From Prolixibacteraceae bacterium (GTDB taxonomy: Bacteria > Bacteroidota > Bacteroidia > Bacteroidales > Prolixibacteraceae): a stretch of DNA of 37,735 nucleotides. Of the stretch, positions 7,951 to 17,147 are shown in pieces. The translations under genes were made by a program, and so were the position numbers. The DNA lies in NCBI GenBank assembly GCA_003506435.1, contig DOAQ01000029.1, positions 1 to 37,735 of the forward strand. Reading direction: 5' to 3'. The notes under the pieces were generated by a model, which worked only from the letters and a program-made list of their open reading frames with translations, made no database searches and was not told where the DNA came from. Each line of letters opens with the position of its first letter. Positions within the stretch are counted from its first letter, which is position 1.

Positions 7951-10900
7951 CTACTTCACTACTTTATGTACCGAAACCGCCTCGGTATCGTCAAAAAACC
8001 TTAAAATATATACCCCATTTTTCAGGTTTTTTGTATCAATCTTCATTTCAACGGCTTTCTTGTTTTGCTTCACCAATAGTGTTTTCCCACATATATTGGA
8101 CAGTTCGGCACGGGTTACATTTTCCGTATTTCTCGCCCGGAGAATATCATTGAAAGGGTTTGGATAAACAACCGGGATTGTACCCGATTTTCCCAAAGAT
8201 GTAATTGCAGTAGGACTTGTTTTGATAAATTGTATCCAGTTAAAATCAAAATCGTTGTTTACATTTTCCAGTTTTAATATTTTCCCATTCCCTCCGCTTA
8301 TTTCGATGTTATTTACCGTAGCCGTTTGATAGATACTGGAACCTCCCGTATTGGGTACATTGATCGTGGTAAGCAGCGAATTGTCCAGATACACTTTTAG
8401 TTGCCTGTTGTTGTTGGGGTTACCTACCCTGATGCTGATATCATAAGTCCCTGCTTCAACGTTTACCGTATATTCCATCCATTCCCCGTTTTTAAACCAG
8501 CCTATCTTATAGCTTTCCTCAGCCAGGGCCAAATGGATATCGACTCCCTCTGTTGTGCGGTACCCCCCACCGTTGTTGGCAGCATCAATGTCATGGTAAG
8601 CAACCCCTTCTCCTCCTGTATCAAAATCTTCAATCTGGATGGTCCCCGGGATACTCTTGGCCGTGCCCCCATAAGGAAGTTGGCCTGGCTCATTATCAGC
8701 TATCGTGACCGTAGAAAAAGAGGGCGAACCTATGGTATATGCTGCATTATCACTGATTGTCAGAATCAGTGTTTCACTATTTTCCGGGTTGGCATCATCA
8801 ACAGGGGTAATGGTTATCGTGGCTGTCGAACTGCCGCTGGGGATAACAACACTGCCACTCAGCGCAGGGGTGTAATCATTTGGCGAAGCGCTCCCGCTAA
8901 CAGTATAGTTTACAGTCAGGTCTGCGGAAGTGTTGCTACGGGTAACCGTGAAAATACCCTGATCTGTCCCCTGCTCTGAGGCGCTGGCATCCGTGGATGA
9001 AACAGATACAGAAGGAATTTCAATATCTGTAATTGTAACTGTTGCATTTGACAGTAAACCAACGGTATATGCCGCATTATTGCTGATTGTCAGAATCAGC
9101 GCCTCACTACTTTCCGGGTTGGCATCACCAACAGGGACAATGGTTATAGTGGCTGTCGAACTGCCGCCGGGGATGACAAAACTACCACTTAACGCAGGTG
9201 TGTAATCGTTTGCCGAAGCTGTTCCGCTAATGGTATAATACACCGTAATGTCCCCTGATGTGTTGTTGCGGGTAATGGTAAAAGTACCCGGGTTCTGGTT
9301 TTGCTCTGCTGCATTGGCATCCGTAGCTGAAATGTTCACTGTAGGGGTACCACCTCCGGGAACATATTCATACGCGCCAATATCAGGGGAATCCCCCACC
9401 GCTGTTCCCTGTATATCCGGTGTTAAGTTTAAATCAATCCCCCCATCAATAGCTGAAGTAGCTGTACTTCTTAAGCTGTAGTCATGCCCGGCATAATCGG
9501 TAAAGTAATTCCCGGTAACGATGTCATCGATGTCAATATTTTTGCTTGTATTGGCCGTAGATAATTTGTAGAAATTGTTACTGACAACCGGCGACGTTAC
9601 GCCCGTAAGGGATATTTCCCCGTCAACTGTGTTGTTATAGAATGTGTGGCCTGATCCTGTTGTATATTCAATGGCATTACTTGACTGCCCATAGAACACG
9701 TTATAATAAACAGAAACGTTTTTTGACGCTTCACTTGTTGAACTATACAATCCATCAATACCGCCAACAAACTTATTTCTCCGGATAATACCGCCGTTGA
9801 AATCTCTTATCGTGATACTCACTATTGCCGTAGATGTTGGCGTGAATAAATTATCTTCTATTACAACGCCAAGATATGGATTAAAAGAAGCTGCTCCCTG
9901 ATGAAAGATCATACCCCTGTAAGTATTGTTTTTAAACCAGTTATTCTGAGCATGTAACCGATGCGGCGTTGAGTCGAGACCCGGCATTGTGCTCTGCACA
10001 ACGGTATATACACCATTTGAGCTCCCTTCCATGACATTGTCGAGTAAATAAACGTTTTTCTGTCGTACCTGAATGCTCCCTGCCTCGCTGCCATGATCTG
10101 GTGATTCCGGTTTAAAATAACAATGTTTAATTGTGCTTACTGTTGGCCCTGTCCCGTTCGTGAGCCGCAAAGCCCAACAAGGGGCGTTCTGGTCAATGCA
10201 GGGGCCAAACCAACAATTTGTCATATTTAGTGGTCCTGCGCCCCATTTAATGTATGCTTTGTTTGCACCCGTACCGAGACCTGTACTATTTGTAGTATCA
10301 AATCGCATAGAGATCATTTCGCTGGGCATGTACCACGTGCTATCATCATATGCCCTGTCATAAAATTTAAAAGCATCATCGGTACCCCTCCTGTTGCAAT
10401 TCGTAATGTCCATGTTGTAAAAGCCAAAATGACTGCTCGGCATATTGCCCCTGATGGTACTTGCATAATAATACTGCATGTGCAGGTCATAAAATCTGAT
10501 ATTTTCGGCTCTAAGGCTGGAATCGGTATCGTACGGAAATGTTATATAAGTGCCTAAAGTAAAACCAATTGATGATTCACTATCATCTGTTGACCTCATC
10601 ATTGGCTTGGTTCCGGCACCGTAAGCTGCGACAATAGTTGGGTGTGTTTCACTGGCAATATGTGAACTAAAGGTAACCGTACCACCGTTAAGAAAAGTAA
10701 CGCCGCGTTTCATGAAATAGCCATGACCGAGTTGTTTTGCTCCGGTAGGCAAATAATTGTCGGGGTCAGCCCTTGTTCCAGCCCCTGATCCAGCAAAGTC
10801 ATAAAAATGACAATACGCATTTTCTTTGACCCATATTTTGGCCGTATCCAACTCATATCCTTCACCCGAATCTGTTGTCCGGATGACCAGATTGATCAGG

Positions 10901-11190
10901 GTGTCCTGCTGAACTACTTTGCCGTTGATTTTCGTGGCATCCGAGATAGTTATTAATCCTGAGGAAGAATTAACAGAAAAAGCGCCGTTGTAGTTCTGCT
11001 CGATCTCAAAACTGATCGTTCCAACAGATTTCCAGGTCAGGGTTTTCATCCACGTTCCTGCATAATCGCCATTGGAAACATTCTCCGGAATAGCATACTT
11101 CTGAGTAACAGACAGTACGTACGTGCTGTCGTATTCAGCATGGCATATAAAATGGATGAATATGAATAATATTAAGATGAGTTTTTTCAT
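7951..11190 (-). CDS. Secreted beta-helix protein with two Calx-beta domains, CBM6 and T9SS tail
   Basis: A 1079-residue secreted multidomain protein. Residues 1-18 are a signal peptide. Residues about 22-125 are a cadherin-like domain (YVLSVTQKYAIPEN; INSSTGLITI-like motif). About 155-560 is a right-handed parallel beta-helix with short repeated turns (YFKPES, VYLLDNVMEGSSNGVYTVVQ, WFKNNTYRGMIFHQ, IIRRNKFVGG, YYNVFYGQSSNAIEY), the fold used by many polysaccharide lyases. Two Calx-beta domains follow (about 615-723 and 725-833), then a CBM6-like module (about 840-990; IEDFDTGGEGVAYHD, GEWMEYTVNVEAGTYDI, NDFDFNWIQF). The end, VVYPNPFNDIL to KVVK (1006-1079), is a type A C-terminal sorting domain for type IX secretion, so the protein should reach the cell surface or medium. 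It is a paralogue of the next gene upstream. A glycan-degrading role is likely from context, but no catalytic residues are assigned. Confidence 0.88.
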   Translation of the reverse strand: MKKLILILFIFIHFICHAEYDSTYVLSVTQKYAIPENVSNGDYAGTWMKTLTWKSVGTISFEIEQNYNGAFSVNSSSGLITISDATKINGKVVQQDTLINLVIRTTDSGEGYELDTAKIWVKENAYCHFYDFAGSGAGTRADPDNYLPTGAKQLGHGYFMKRGVTFLNGGTVTFSSHIASETHPTIVAAYGAGTKPMMRSTDDSESSIGFTLGTYITFPYDTDSSLRAENIRFYDLHMQYYYASTIRGNMPSSHFGFYNMDITNCNRRGTDDAFKFYDRAYDDSTWYMPSEMISMRFDTTNSTGLGTGANKAYIKWGAGPLNMTNCWFGPCIDQNAPCWALRLTNGTGPTVSTIKHCYFKPESPDHGSEAGSIQVRQKNVYLLDNVMEGSSNGVYTVVQSTMPGLDSTPHRLHAQNNWFKNNTYRGMIFHQGAASFNPYLGVVIEDNLFTPTSTAIVSITIRDFNGGIIRRNKFVGGIDGLYSSTSEASKNVSVYYNVFYGQSSNAIEYTTGSGHTFYNNTVDGEISLTGVTSPVVSNNFYKLSTANTSKNIDIDDIVTGNYFTDYAGHDYSLRSTATSAIDGGIDLNLTPDIQGTAVGDSPDIGAYEYVPGGGTPTVNISATDANAAEQNQNPGTFTITRNNTSGDITVYYTISGTASANDYTPALSGSFVIPGGSSTATITIVPVGDANPESSEALILTISNNAAYTVGLLSNATVTITDIEIPSVSVSSTDASASEQGTDQGIFTVTRSNTSADLTVNYTVSGSASPNDYTPALSGSVVIPSGSSTATITITPVDDANPENSETLILTISDNAAYTIGSPSFSTVTIADNEPGQLPYGGTAKSIPGTIQIEDFDTGGEGVAYHDIDAANNGGGYRTTEGVDIHLALAEESYKIGWFKNGEWMEYTVNVEAGTYDISIRVGNPNNNRQLKVYLDNSLLTTINVPNTGGSSIYQTATVNNIEISGGNGKILKLENVNNDFDFNWIQFIKTSPTAITSLGKSGTIPVVYPNPFNDILRARNTENVTRAELSNICGKTLLVKQNKKAVEMKIDTKNLKNGVYILRFFDDTEAVSVHKVVK

Positions 11191-11234
11191 ATCGGTTATG
11201 AATTCATTTTCAGGTACTAAATAATTTAATATGA

Positions 11235-11378
11235 AATGAGGCTGTCCAAAAACTCTGGGATTGAGTCATCCCGTCCCGAGTGCTCGGGATCGGGATCTCA
11301 TCGTTCTGATCATCAGACCCTGAAATAAATTCAGGGTGACGCGAGTTGCGGATTTAGGACTTTTTGGACAGCCTCATT
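11235..11378. repeat. 144-bp inverted-repeat element (MITE- or REP-like)
   Basis: An 18-base perfect terminal inverted repeat, AATGAGGCTGTCCAAAAA at 11235-11252 and its complement at 11361-11378, bounds 108 bases. Inside are two further palindromes: CCCGAG-TG-CTCGGG, and CCTGAA separated by a short A/T spacer from TTCAGG. No open frame is present. It lies exactly between two tandem paralogous beta-helix genes. Elements with GAGGCTGTCCAAAAA ends are, to my recollection, frequent in intergenic regions of Bacteroidota. It could be a non-autonomous mobile element, and as RNA would make a strong hairpin able to act as a transcription stop in either direction. Confidence 0.8.
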
Positions 11379-11403
11379 ACTTGTTGATATTAACCTTCCA
11401 TTG

Positions 11404-14400
11404 TTATTTCTTAACGATACTTTTGGAAGTAATTTTGCCGGAATGGTCAATGAGTTTTAAAACATAGTAACCACTCTTCAATGTGCTGGTATTTACCTTT
11501 ATATTGGAAGTGCCTGCTGTATTGTTCTGTTCCAAAACAGGTTGACCAAGCAGGTTGACCAAAACGATTTGCCGGATTCCCTTACTTCCGTTTATTGTAA
11601 GAAAATCGGTGCAGGGAACCGGGAATACCGTTATGTCCAAATCAATCTGATCAAACGCACCCGTCGTAACTTTTGCACTTTTCAATAGATTGTAGATATC
11701 CGAAATATCCGATTCGGTCAACTGGTAATCATAAAGCCTGACATCATCCAGGTAGCCCCATATTTTATATGCCGTATTGGTCGTCTTTCCCAGTAATATG
11801 GTGGAATTTGTCGCAAAATCGGTACGGATGGAACTACTGTTGGTTACCTCCGTGCCATTAACATAGAAGGTACAGGTACCGGCAGTTTTGTTAACCACCA
11901 CTGCATAATGTATCCATGTTGATGGAACATGATGGCCGGTAGTTGAACTGGCGGTCAAATAGGAACTGCCGTTCCCTGTCTGTAAGGTAAACTGTCCTGT
12001 TGGCGCGTCAATGTAAAAACAAAAGCCATTGGGTGAATCCGTGCTATTGGCAACCAAAGTCCGTTTACTGGATGTGCCCGAACATTTGTACCAGCCGGTA
12101 ATGGTGAATTCACTGCCCAAATTGATGGTGCCGGCATTGGCATAACGGTCCGTTGTGTTCAGGTTGATCCCGTACCCATCGGCGCCGGTTGCATAAACCG
12201 GGCTGCCATACAGGGTCAACGTGTGACCGTTCCCTGACGCATCGTTCCCGTTCTGTTCGAACATCCAATGTGCAATAGGATTTTGATAGCTATCATTATC
12301 GGCAATAGTTATCGTTGCGGCAGAAGGTGAACCCACTGTATAACCGGTACCTGATGTCAGGGTCAATGCCACCGTTTCATCGCCTTCATCCGTAGCATCG
12401 TCAACCGGGGTGATGGTGACTGTTGCCGTTGAGTTTCCATCGGAGATGGTCACGCTGCCCGTTAGCGTTTGCGTGTAGTCTCCGGAGGAAGTTGTTCCGG
12501 TTTTCGTATAATTCACGGTAAGGTTACCTGAAGTTGACCCGGTACGGCTTACCGTAAAGGTTCCCGTATCCTGATTTTGTTCTGCTGCGCTGGCATCGGT
12601 TGCCGAAATAGATACCGTTGGGGTTACTTTGGTAAATTGTATCCAGTTAAAATCAAAATCATTATTTACATTTTCCAGTTTTAAAACTTTACCGTTTCCT
12701 CCGCTTATTTCTATATTATTTATTGTAGCCGTTTGCCAGGTGTTGTAGCTTCCTGTATTAGGGACATTGATCGTAGTGAGCAACGAACCGTCCATGTAAA
12801 CCTTCAGTTGCCTGCTGTCGTTGGGATTAGCCACCCTGATACTGATATTATATGTGCCTGCATCAACATTTACCGTGTATTCCATCCATTCGGCATTTTT
12901 AAACCAACCGATGATATAACTTCCATCTTCGACGGCAGAAGCGATATCCACTCCCTCTGATGTCCGGTACCCGCCACCGTTGTTGGCAGCTTCATTGTCA
13001 TGGTAGGCAATTCCTTCTCCCCCGGTATCGTAATCTTCAATCTGAATGGTTCCCGGGATACTTCTGGCAGTGCCCCCGTAAGGCCCCTGTTCATCGTTAT
13101 CAGCAATTGTAACGGTAGCTGCAGAAGGGCTCCCAACAGTATAACCAGCGCCTGTGGCCAGTGTCAGTATAACTGTTTCATTGCCTTCTGCCGCAGCGTC
13201 GTCATCAGGAGTAACGGTGACCGTTGCCGTTAAGCTCCCAATGGGAATGGTCACACTACCCGATGGAGATAAAGTATAATCGGTGTTCAGGGTTGCCGTC
13301 CCGGTTGGTGTCGAAAAGTTGATAGTTAGGGCGGCTGTAGTTGCCCCTGTTCGGCTTACTGTAAATGTCCCCGTTGTCTCCCCTTGCTCCGTAGCACTGG
13401 CATCGGTGGCCGATATGGTAACAGTAGGGTTACCACCTCCGGAAACATATTCATAAGCGCCAATATCAGGGGAATCACCTACCGCTGTTCCCTGTATATC
13501 CGGTGTTAAGTTTAAATCAAGCCCATCATCAATAGCTGAAGTAGCTGTACTTTTTAAACTGTAATTGTGCCCGGCATAATCGGTAAAGTAATCTCCGGTA
13601 ACGATCGCGTCAATATCCAGATTATTGCTTGTATTGGTTGTCGATGATTTATAGAAATTGTTGCGGACTAAAGGAGATGTTGCCCCGGTTAAGTAGATAC
13701 TTCCGTCAACTGTATTATTATAAACCGTTATATTGGTTCCGCTTGTAAACTCAATGGCATTACTTGACTGTCCGTGAAAAACATTATAATACATGGATAC
13801 ATCATTGCTTGCTTCCGACGTTGAACTTAAAATCCCGTCTATACCACCGATAAACTTATTTCTCCGGATGATACCATCGTCAAAATCTCTTATCATTATA
13901 TTTGCTATTGCAGAAGATGTTGGCGTGTATAAATTGTCTTCTATTAAAATGTCAAGAAATGGATTAAAAGAAACTGCTGCCTGATGAAACATCATACCCC
14001 TGTACGTGTTATTTTTAAACCAGTTGTTCTCCGCATGTAGTCGATGTGGCGTCGCATAATCCGGCATCCCGGTCTGCACAACGGCATAAATGCCATTTGA
14101 ACTCCCTTCCATAATGTTGTCGAGTAAATAGACGTTTTTCTGTCGTATCTGAATACACCCGGCATCGCTGTTATCGGATGGCGATTCCGGTTTAAAATGG
14201 CAATGTTTAACAGTGCTTCCTATTATTCCGTTTGTGAGCCGTAAAGCCCAATAAGGCACAACCTGATCAACACAAGGGCCAAACCAGCAATTTGTTACGG
14301 ACAAAGGCCCTGCTCCCCATTTAATGTATGCTTTGTTTGCGTCCACATTGGAGTGTGATATATTTGTGGTATCAAATCGCAAAGAAATCATTTCGCTGGG

Positions 14401-15270
14401 CATGTACCACGTGCTATCATCATACGCCCTGTCATAGAATTTAAAAGCGTCAGAATTACCACCTCTGTTACAATTCATAATGTCCAGATTGTAAAAACCA
14501 AAATGACTGCTTGGCATATTGCCTCTAAAAGCACTTGCATAATAGTTTTGCATGTGTATGTCATAAAATCTGATATTTTCAGCCCTGAGGCTGGAATCCG
14601 TATCATACGGGAATGTTATATAAGTACCTAGAGTGAACCCAATTGATGTTGAACTGGCATCTGTTGATCTGAACCGGGGCTTTGTCCCTGTGCCATAAGC
14701 CGCGACAATAGTTGGGTGCGCTTCACTGGCGATATGAGAGCTGAAAGTAACCGTACCACCGTTAAGAAATGTAACTCCGCGTTTCATGAAATATCCATAG
14801 CCTAATCTTTTCGCCCCGGTTGGCATAAAATTAGCTGGATTCGCGCGCGTTGAATCTCCTGCACCTCCGAAGTCAAAGAAGCGGCAGTACGCATTCTCCT
14901 TGATCCAAACCTGGGCCGTATCGTCTTCATATTCATTCGGCAAGCCCGAATCGGTAGTACGGATGATCAGGTTGATCCCCATGTCCTGCTGACTGACCTG
15001 CCCGTTTATTTGGGTTGAATCTGCAATGGTAATCAGTCCTGTCGAAGAATTAATGGCAAAAGCGTCGTTGTAGTTCTGCTGGATAGCGTAACTGATCGTT
15101 CCAACAGATTTCCAGGTCAGGTTCTTCTGCCATATTCCCACGTAATCGTTTTGATAGACATTTTCGGGAATGGCATACTTTTGAGTGACTGAAAGTACGT
15201 AAGTACTGTCGTATTCAGCATGAGATATCAACTGAATCAGTACAAAAACAACAAATAGCAATTTTTTCAT
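11404..15270 (-). CDS. Secreted beta-helix protein with Calx-beta, CBM6, Calx-beta, LamG-like and T9SS domains
   Basis: A 1288-residue paralogue of the protein at 7951-11190. Signal peptide 1-18, cadherin-like domain about 22-127, parallel beta-helix about 157-560, Calx-beta about 614-726, CBM6-like module about 732-880 (IEDYDTGGEGIAYHD; NDFDFNWIQFTK), second Calx-beta about 884-993. A LamG/concanavalin-like domain follows at about 998-1195 (HWMFEQNGNDASGNGHTLTL; GYLDDVRLYDYQLTESDI). The last 80 residues (ITVFPVPCTDFLTI to SIVKK) are a T9SS sorting domain, though the usual PNP motif reads PVP. The first 610 residues match the paralogue closely, whereas the module order behind them differs. 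The probable role is extracellular binding and perhaps cleavage of the glycan imported by the adjacent SusC/SusD system; catalysis is not demonstrated by any motif I can see. Confidence 0.88.
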   Translation of the reverse strand: MKKLLFVVFVLIQLISHAEYDSTYVLSVTQKYAIPENVYQNDYVGIWQKNLTWKSVGTISYAIQQNYNDAFAINSSTGLITIADSTQINGQVSQQDMGINLIIRTTDSGLPNEYEDDTAQVWIKENAYCRFFDFGGAGDSTRANPANFMPTGAKRLGYGYFMKRGVTFLNGGTVTFSSHIASEAHPTIVAAYGTGTKPRFRSTDASSTSIGFTLGTYITFPYDTDSSLRAENIRFYDIHMQNYYASAFRGNMPSSHFGFYNLDIMNCNRGGNSDAFKFYDRAYDDSTWYMPSEMISLRFDTTNISHSNVDANKAYIKWGAGPLSVTNCWFGPCVDQVVPYWALRLTNGIIGSTVKHCHFKPESPSDNSDAGCIQIRQKNVYLLDNIMEGSSNGIYAVVQTGMPDYATPHRLHAENNWFKNNTYRGMMFHQAAVSFNPFLDILIEDNLYTPTSSAIANIMIRDFDDGIIRRNKFIGGIDGILSSTSEASNDVSMYYNVFHGQSSNAIEFTSGTNITVYNNTVDGSIYLTGATSPLVRNNFYKSSTTNTSNNLDIDAIVTGDYFTDYAGHNYSLKSTATSAIDDGLDLNLTPDIQGTAVGDSPDIGAYEYVSGGGNPTVTISATDASATEQGETTGTFTVSRTGATTAALTINFSTPTGTATLNTDYTLSPSGSVTIPIGSLTATVTVTPDDDAAAEGNETVILTLATGAGYTVGSPSAATVTIADNDEQGPYGGTARSIPGTIQIEDYDTGGEGIAYHDNEAANNGGGYRTSEGVDIASAVEDGSYIIGWFKNAEWMEYTVNVDAGTYNISIRVANPNDSRQLKVYMDGSLLTTINVPNTGSYNTWQTATINNIEISGGNGKVLKLENVNNDFDFNWIQFTKVTPTVSISATDASAAEQNQDTGTFTVSRTGSTSGNLTVNYTKTGTTSSGDYTQTLTGSVTISDGNSTATVTITPVDDATDEGDETVALTLTSGTGYTVGSPSAATITIADNDSYQNPIAHWMFEQNGNDASGNGHTLTLYGSPVYATGADGYGINLNTTDRYANAGTINLGSEFTITGWYKCSGTSSKRTLVANSTDSPNGFCFYIDAPTGQFTLQTGNGSSYLTASSTTGHHVPSTWIHYAVVVNKTAGTCTFYVNGTEVTNSSSIRTDFATNSTILLGKTTNTAYKIWGYLDDVRLYDYQLTESDISDIYNLLKSAKVTTGAFDQIDLDITVFPVPCTDFLTINGSKGIRQIVLVNLLGQPVLEQNNTAGTSNIKVNTSTLKSGYYVLKLIDHSGKITSKSIVKK

Positions 15271-15699
15271 AAGTCATTTAATTTAAATTAATGAGAATTA
15301 CCGCAAGATGAATTAATCATTGGCGGTACAGCGAGTTATAAGAAACCTTTCATATTCCGGAAATAGGGACGCTTAAAAAAAATTCAATGCTTCTTTATCC
15401 CGGTCATGACATTTCCGCATCCTGCTTTATACAGAAATGCCAGAGAATTCCGAATCGCAGTATTCTTCCTTAATTCAACCTGTGCACGGATTTATTTACC
15501 TTCCTTTGCGGGTCGTGACCCATTTGACGGGGTAAATAATCTCCATCCACATCCCTTTTTGTGTAGCTTATCGTATCAGGGAACTTTATTAGTTCCTTTT
15601 TGTAGTCATATAGTATAGCCCTCTGTTATCTAAGAAGTAAGAATGGGACCCATCGCACCGACAACAGGCCGGCACAATGGGTTTTTTTATCTCTGGAGA
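15271..15699. other. Non-coding gap between beta-helix gene and lipoprotein gene
   Basis: This 429-base gap has no plausible gene on either strand. It should contain the promoter of the minus-strand beta-helix gene, but I see no clear TAnnTTTG element. It holds a stem-loop at 15299-15328, with arms TACCGC and GCGGTA and an inner ATGA/TCAT stem, just upstream of the beta-helix start. A short inverted repeat GGAACT-TTATT-AGTTCC lies near 15580-15596, and the terminator-like hairpin described separately is at 15649-15688. The size of the gap and the hairpin suggest that the two beta-helix genes are a separate transcription unit from the sus genes. Confidence 0.5.
15649..15688 (-). terminator. 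Hairpin behind the last sus-operon gene
   Basis: On the minus strand, 12 bases after the stop of the DUF4466-like gene, CCCATTGTGCCG is followed by a nine-base loop and CGGTGCGATGGG. As RNA the twelve positions pair fully if G-U pairs are allowed, two of which are in the left arm. A run of seven A precedes the stem, which is seven T after the stem on the plus strand. No long T run follows on the minus strand, so this is a weak intrinsic terminator or an mRNA-stabilising hairpin. Confidence 0.4.
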
Positions 15700-16686
15700 T
15701 TACTTCATAGTGTAGCGTTTGATACTGATGGTCATTTCTTTTTTTGTATTGTCCACCTTGTTGACAAAAATATACGCACGGTATTTGCCATCGGCAGTTT
15801 CAATCCATGCCCCCGAATCAAGTTTCATATTGATGCCGTAATTTGGAACATTTGTAAAATCAATCTTTTCAAAATCAACATCATCAATAAATATTCCATA
15901 TTGCAGACGCGCCAGTTGCTGGTCGCGTAATCCATATACCTTTACAAATCTGGTATTATTTGTTACGCCTGAAGGAAGAGTAACCCCGGGAAGGTATTCC
16001 GGATCAGTGGCAGGAGATGCCAGAGCATGGGCGAAAGTAATTCCAGTGATGGCCCGGTAAAGATAAACCAAATCGATCTTTGCGGCATTGGAAGCTGCTT
16101 CGGCAGCATTGTAAACGGCCATATCTGCAACCGACAAATACAATTTGTTGTTATCGCTCAGTACCAGATCGAGTTTCATGTCCATTTTTGCAATGGTGTA
16201 CGGCCCCATTTCATACGATACGGATTCCCCGGTACTCGCCTTGGCTGAGAATTTGAACGATACGGTTTTTCCACGTGCTTCTTCCGGAATCATATAGTAA
16301 TAACGCAGAGCAGCGGCACAGGTGTCTTTGGTAAAAACGACCTCTGTTTTTGTACCGGTTGTTGCTGACGGGTTCCCGATAAGTACCGGAATATCCACCC
16401 CGCTATTATTGGTGTAATAGGAATTATTTTCCAGATAGGTCCCAGTTGCTCCCGCAATAGACGCTTCAACCTGGGCAGAAGTGATTTTCCCGGCTTGTTC
16501 ACCAAGAGCCATGGCATACACAAATTCAATATTCAACCCTACAATGTTGGGGCCCAGTGAACGTTTGATGCAGTCATTCTGAAACTCCGTTTTGGCTTCA
16601 GGTACAGTATATTCTTCCTCTGTACAGGCGCTAAAGACAATTGCAAACAGCAGGGGAAGCGTAAAAATAAAATATATCCGTTTCAT
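15700..16686 (-). CDS. DUF4466-like lipoprotein of the sus locus
   Basis: A 328-residue predicted lipoprotein. The signal peptide ends in a lipobox with the modified cysteine at residue 21 (VFSAC). The body contains DCIKRSLGPNIVGLNIEFVY, ASIAGATGTYLENNSYYTNN and ALRYYYMIPEEARGKTVSF, which I recall as typical of the DUF4466 family encoded next to SusD genes in Bacteroidales. Predicted structure is mainly beta, as two immunoglobulin-like halves. It is probably a surface glycan-binding accessory protein working with the SusC/SusD transporter; this is an inference from position, as no biochemical role is established that I know of. It lies 12 bases downstream of the DUF5018-like gene and ends the sus operon. 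The family name is from memory and should be confirmed by a profile search. Confidence 0.78.
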   Translation of the reverse strand: MKRIYFIFTLPLLFAIVFSACTEEEYTVPEAKTEFQNDCIKRSLGPNIVGLNIEFVYAMALGEQAGKITSAQVEASIAGATGTYLENNSYYTNNSGVDIPVLIGNPSATTGTKTEVVFTKDTCAAALRYYYMIPEEARGKTVSFKFSAKASTGESVSYEMGPYTIAKMDMKLDLVLSDNNKLYLSVADMAVYNAAEAASNAAKIDLVYLYRAITGITFAHALASPATDPEYLPGVTLPSGVTNNTRFVKVYGLRDQQLARLQYGIFIDDVDFEKIDFTNVPNYGINMKLDSGAWIETADGKYRAYIFVNKVDNTKKEMTISIKRYTMK

Positions 16687-16698
16687 AATTCATCAATT

Positions 16699-17106
16699 TT
16701 AAGGTTTAGCCTGAACTGTAACATTCACTGTGTAGGTTTTTTTTATTTTCCGGTTACCTGCAACAACAGTCCATTGTTTTGGAGTTGTCAAATTTGAAAA
16801 ATCGACAAACCCGGTAATCTTAGGATCTAATTTGGCATCGGTTACCAGGGTAAATTGAGGCCACAGGTTCTTGAGGTCAGTTCCGTAAAACACCTCCACG
16901 TCAATTGTCTGGGCAGTGGTATCGATCACGGCAGCTTTCGTTCGTACCGTTTGGTAATCTGTACCCAACAATTCAAAGTTACTTACATAGCATTGCGCCC
17001 TTGTGGTGATCAGCAAGCCGTCTTCGTCAATTGGATAGTCGGTACACCTGACCCATGCAAAAGCAGCTATGATAAGCGCAAATATTGATATAATATATTT
17101 TTTCAT
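16699..17106 (-). CDS. DUF5018-like sus-locus protein with atypical lipobox
   Basis: A 135-residue small exported protein between SusD and the DUF4466-like lipoprotein. It starts MKKYIISIFALIIAAFAWVR followed by Cys21. The lipobox-like sequence is WVRC, with arginine where alanine, glycine or serine is expected, so lipidation is uncertain. The mature part is one beta domain (GLLITTRAQCYVSNFELLG; VVAGNRKIKKTYTVNVTVQA) resembling the DUF5018-related domain commonly found in such loci. The reading frame is open to 17322, but that extension overlaps the end of SusD and has no signal peptide, so the ATG at 17106 is chosen. It leaves a 41-base gap to SusD. A glycan-binding accessory role is likely by context. 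Confidence 0.72.
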   Translation of the reverse strand: MKKYIISIFALIIAAFAWVRCTDYPIDEDGLLITTRAQCYVSNFELLGTDYQTVRTKAAVIDTTAQTIDVEVFYGTDLKNLWPQFTLVTDAKLDPKITGFVDFSNLTTPKQWTVVAGNRKIKKTYTVNVTVQAKP

Positions 17107-17147
17107 GTGTTTATTGAATTTACGTTTTATAATTCGTTTCCGGTTCA

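Noticed and set aside
15406..15930. Plus-strand open frames in and beside the 15271-15699 gap
   Set aside because: No recognisable domain or conserved start, and one overlaps the lipoprotein gene; treated as chance.
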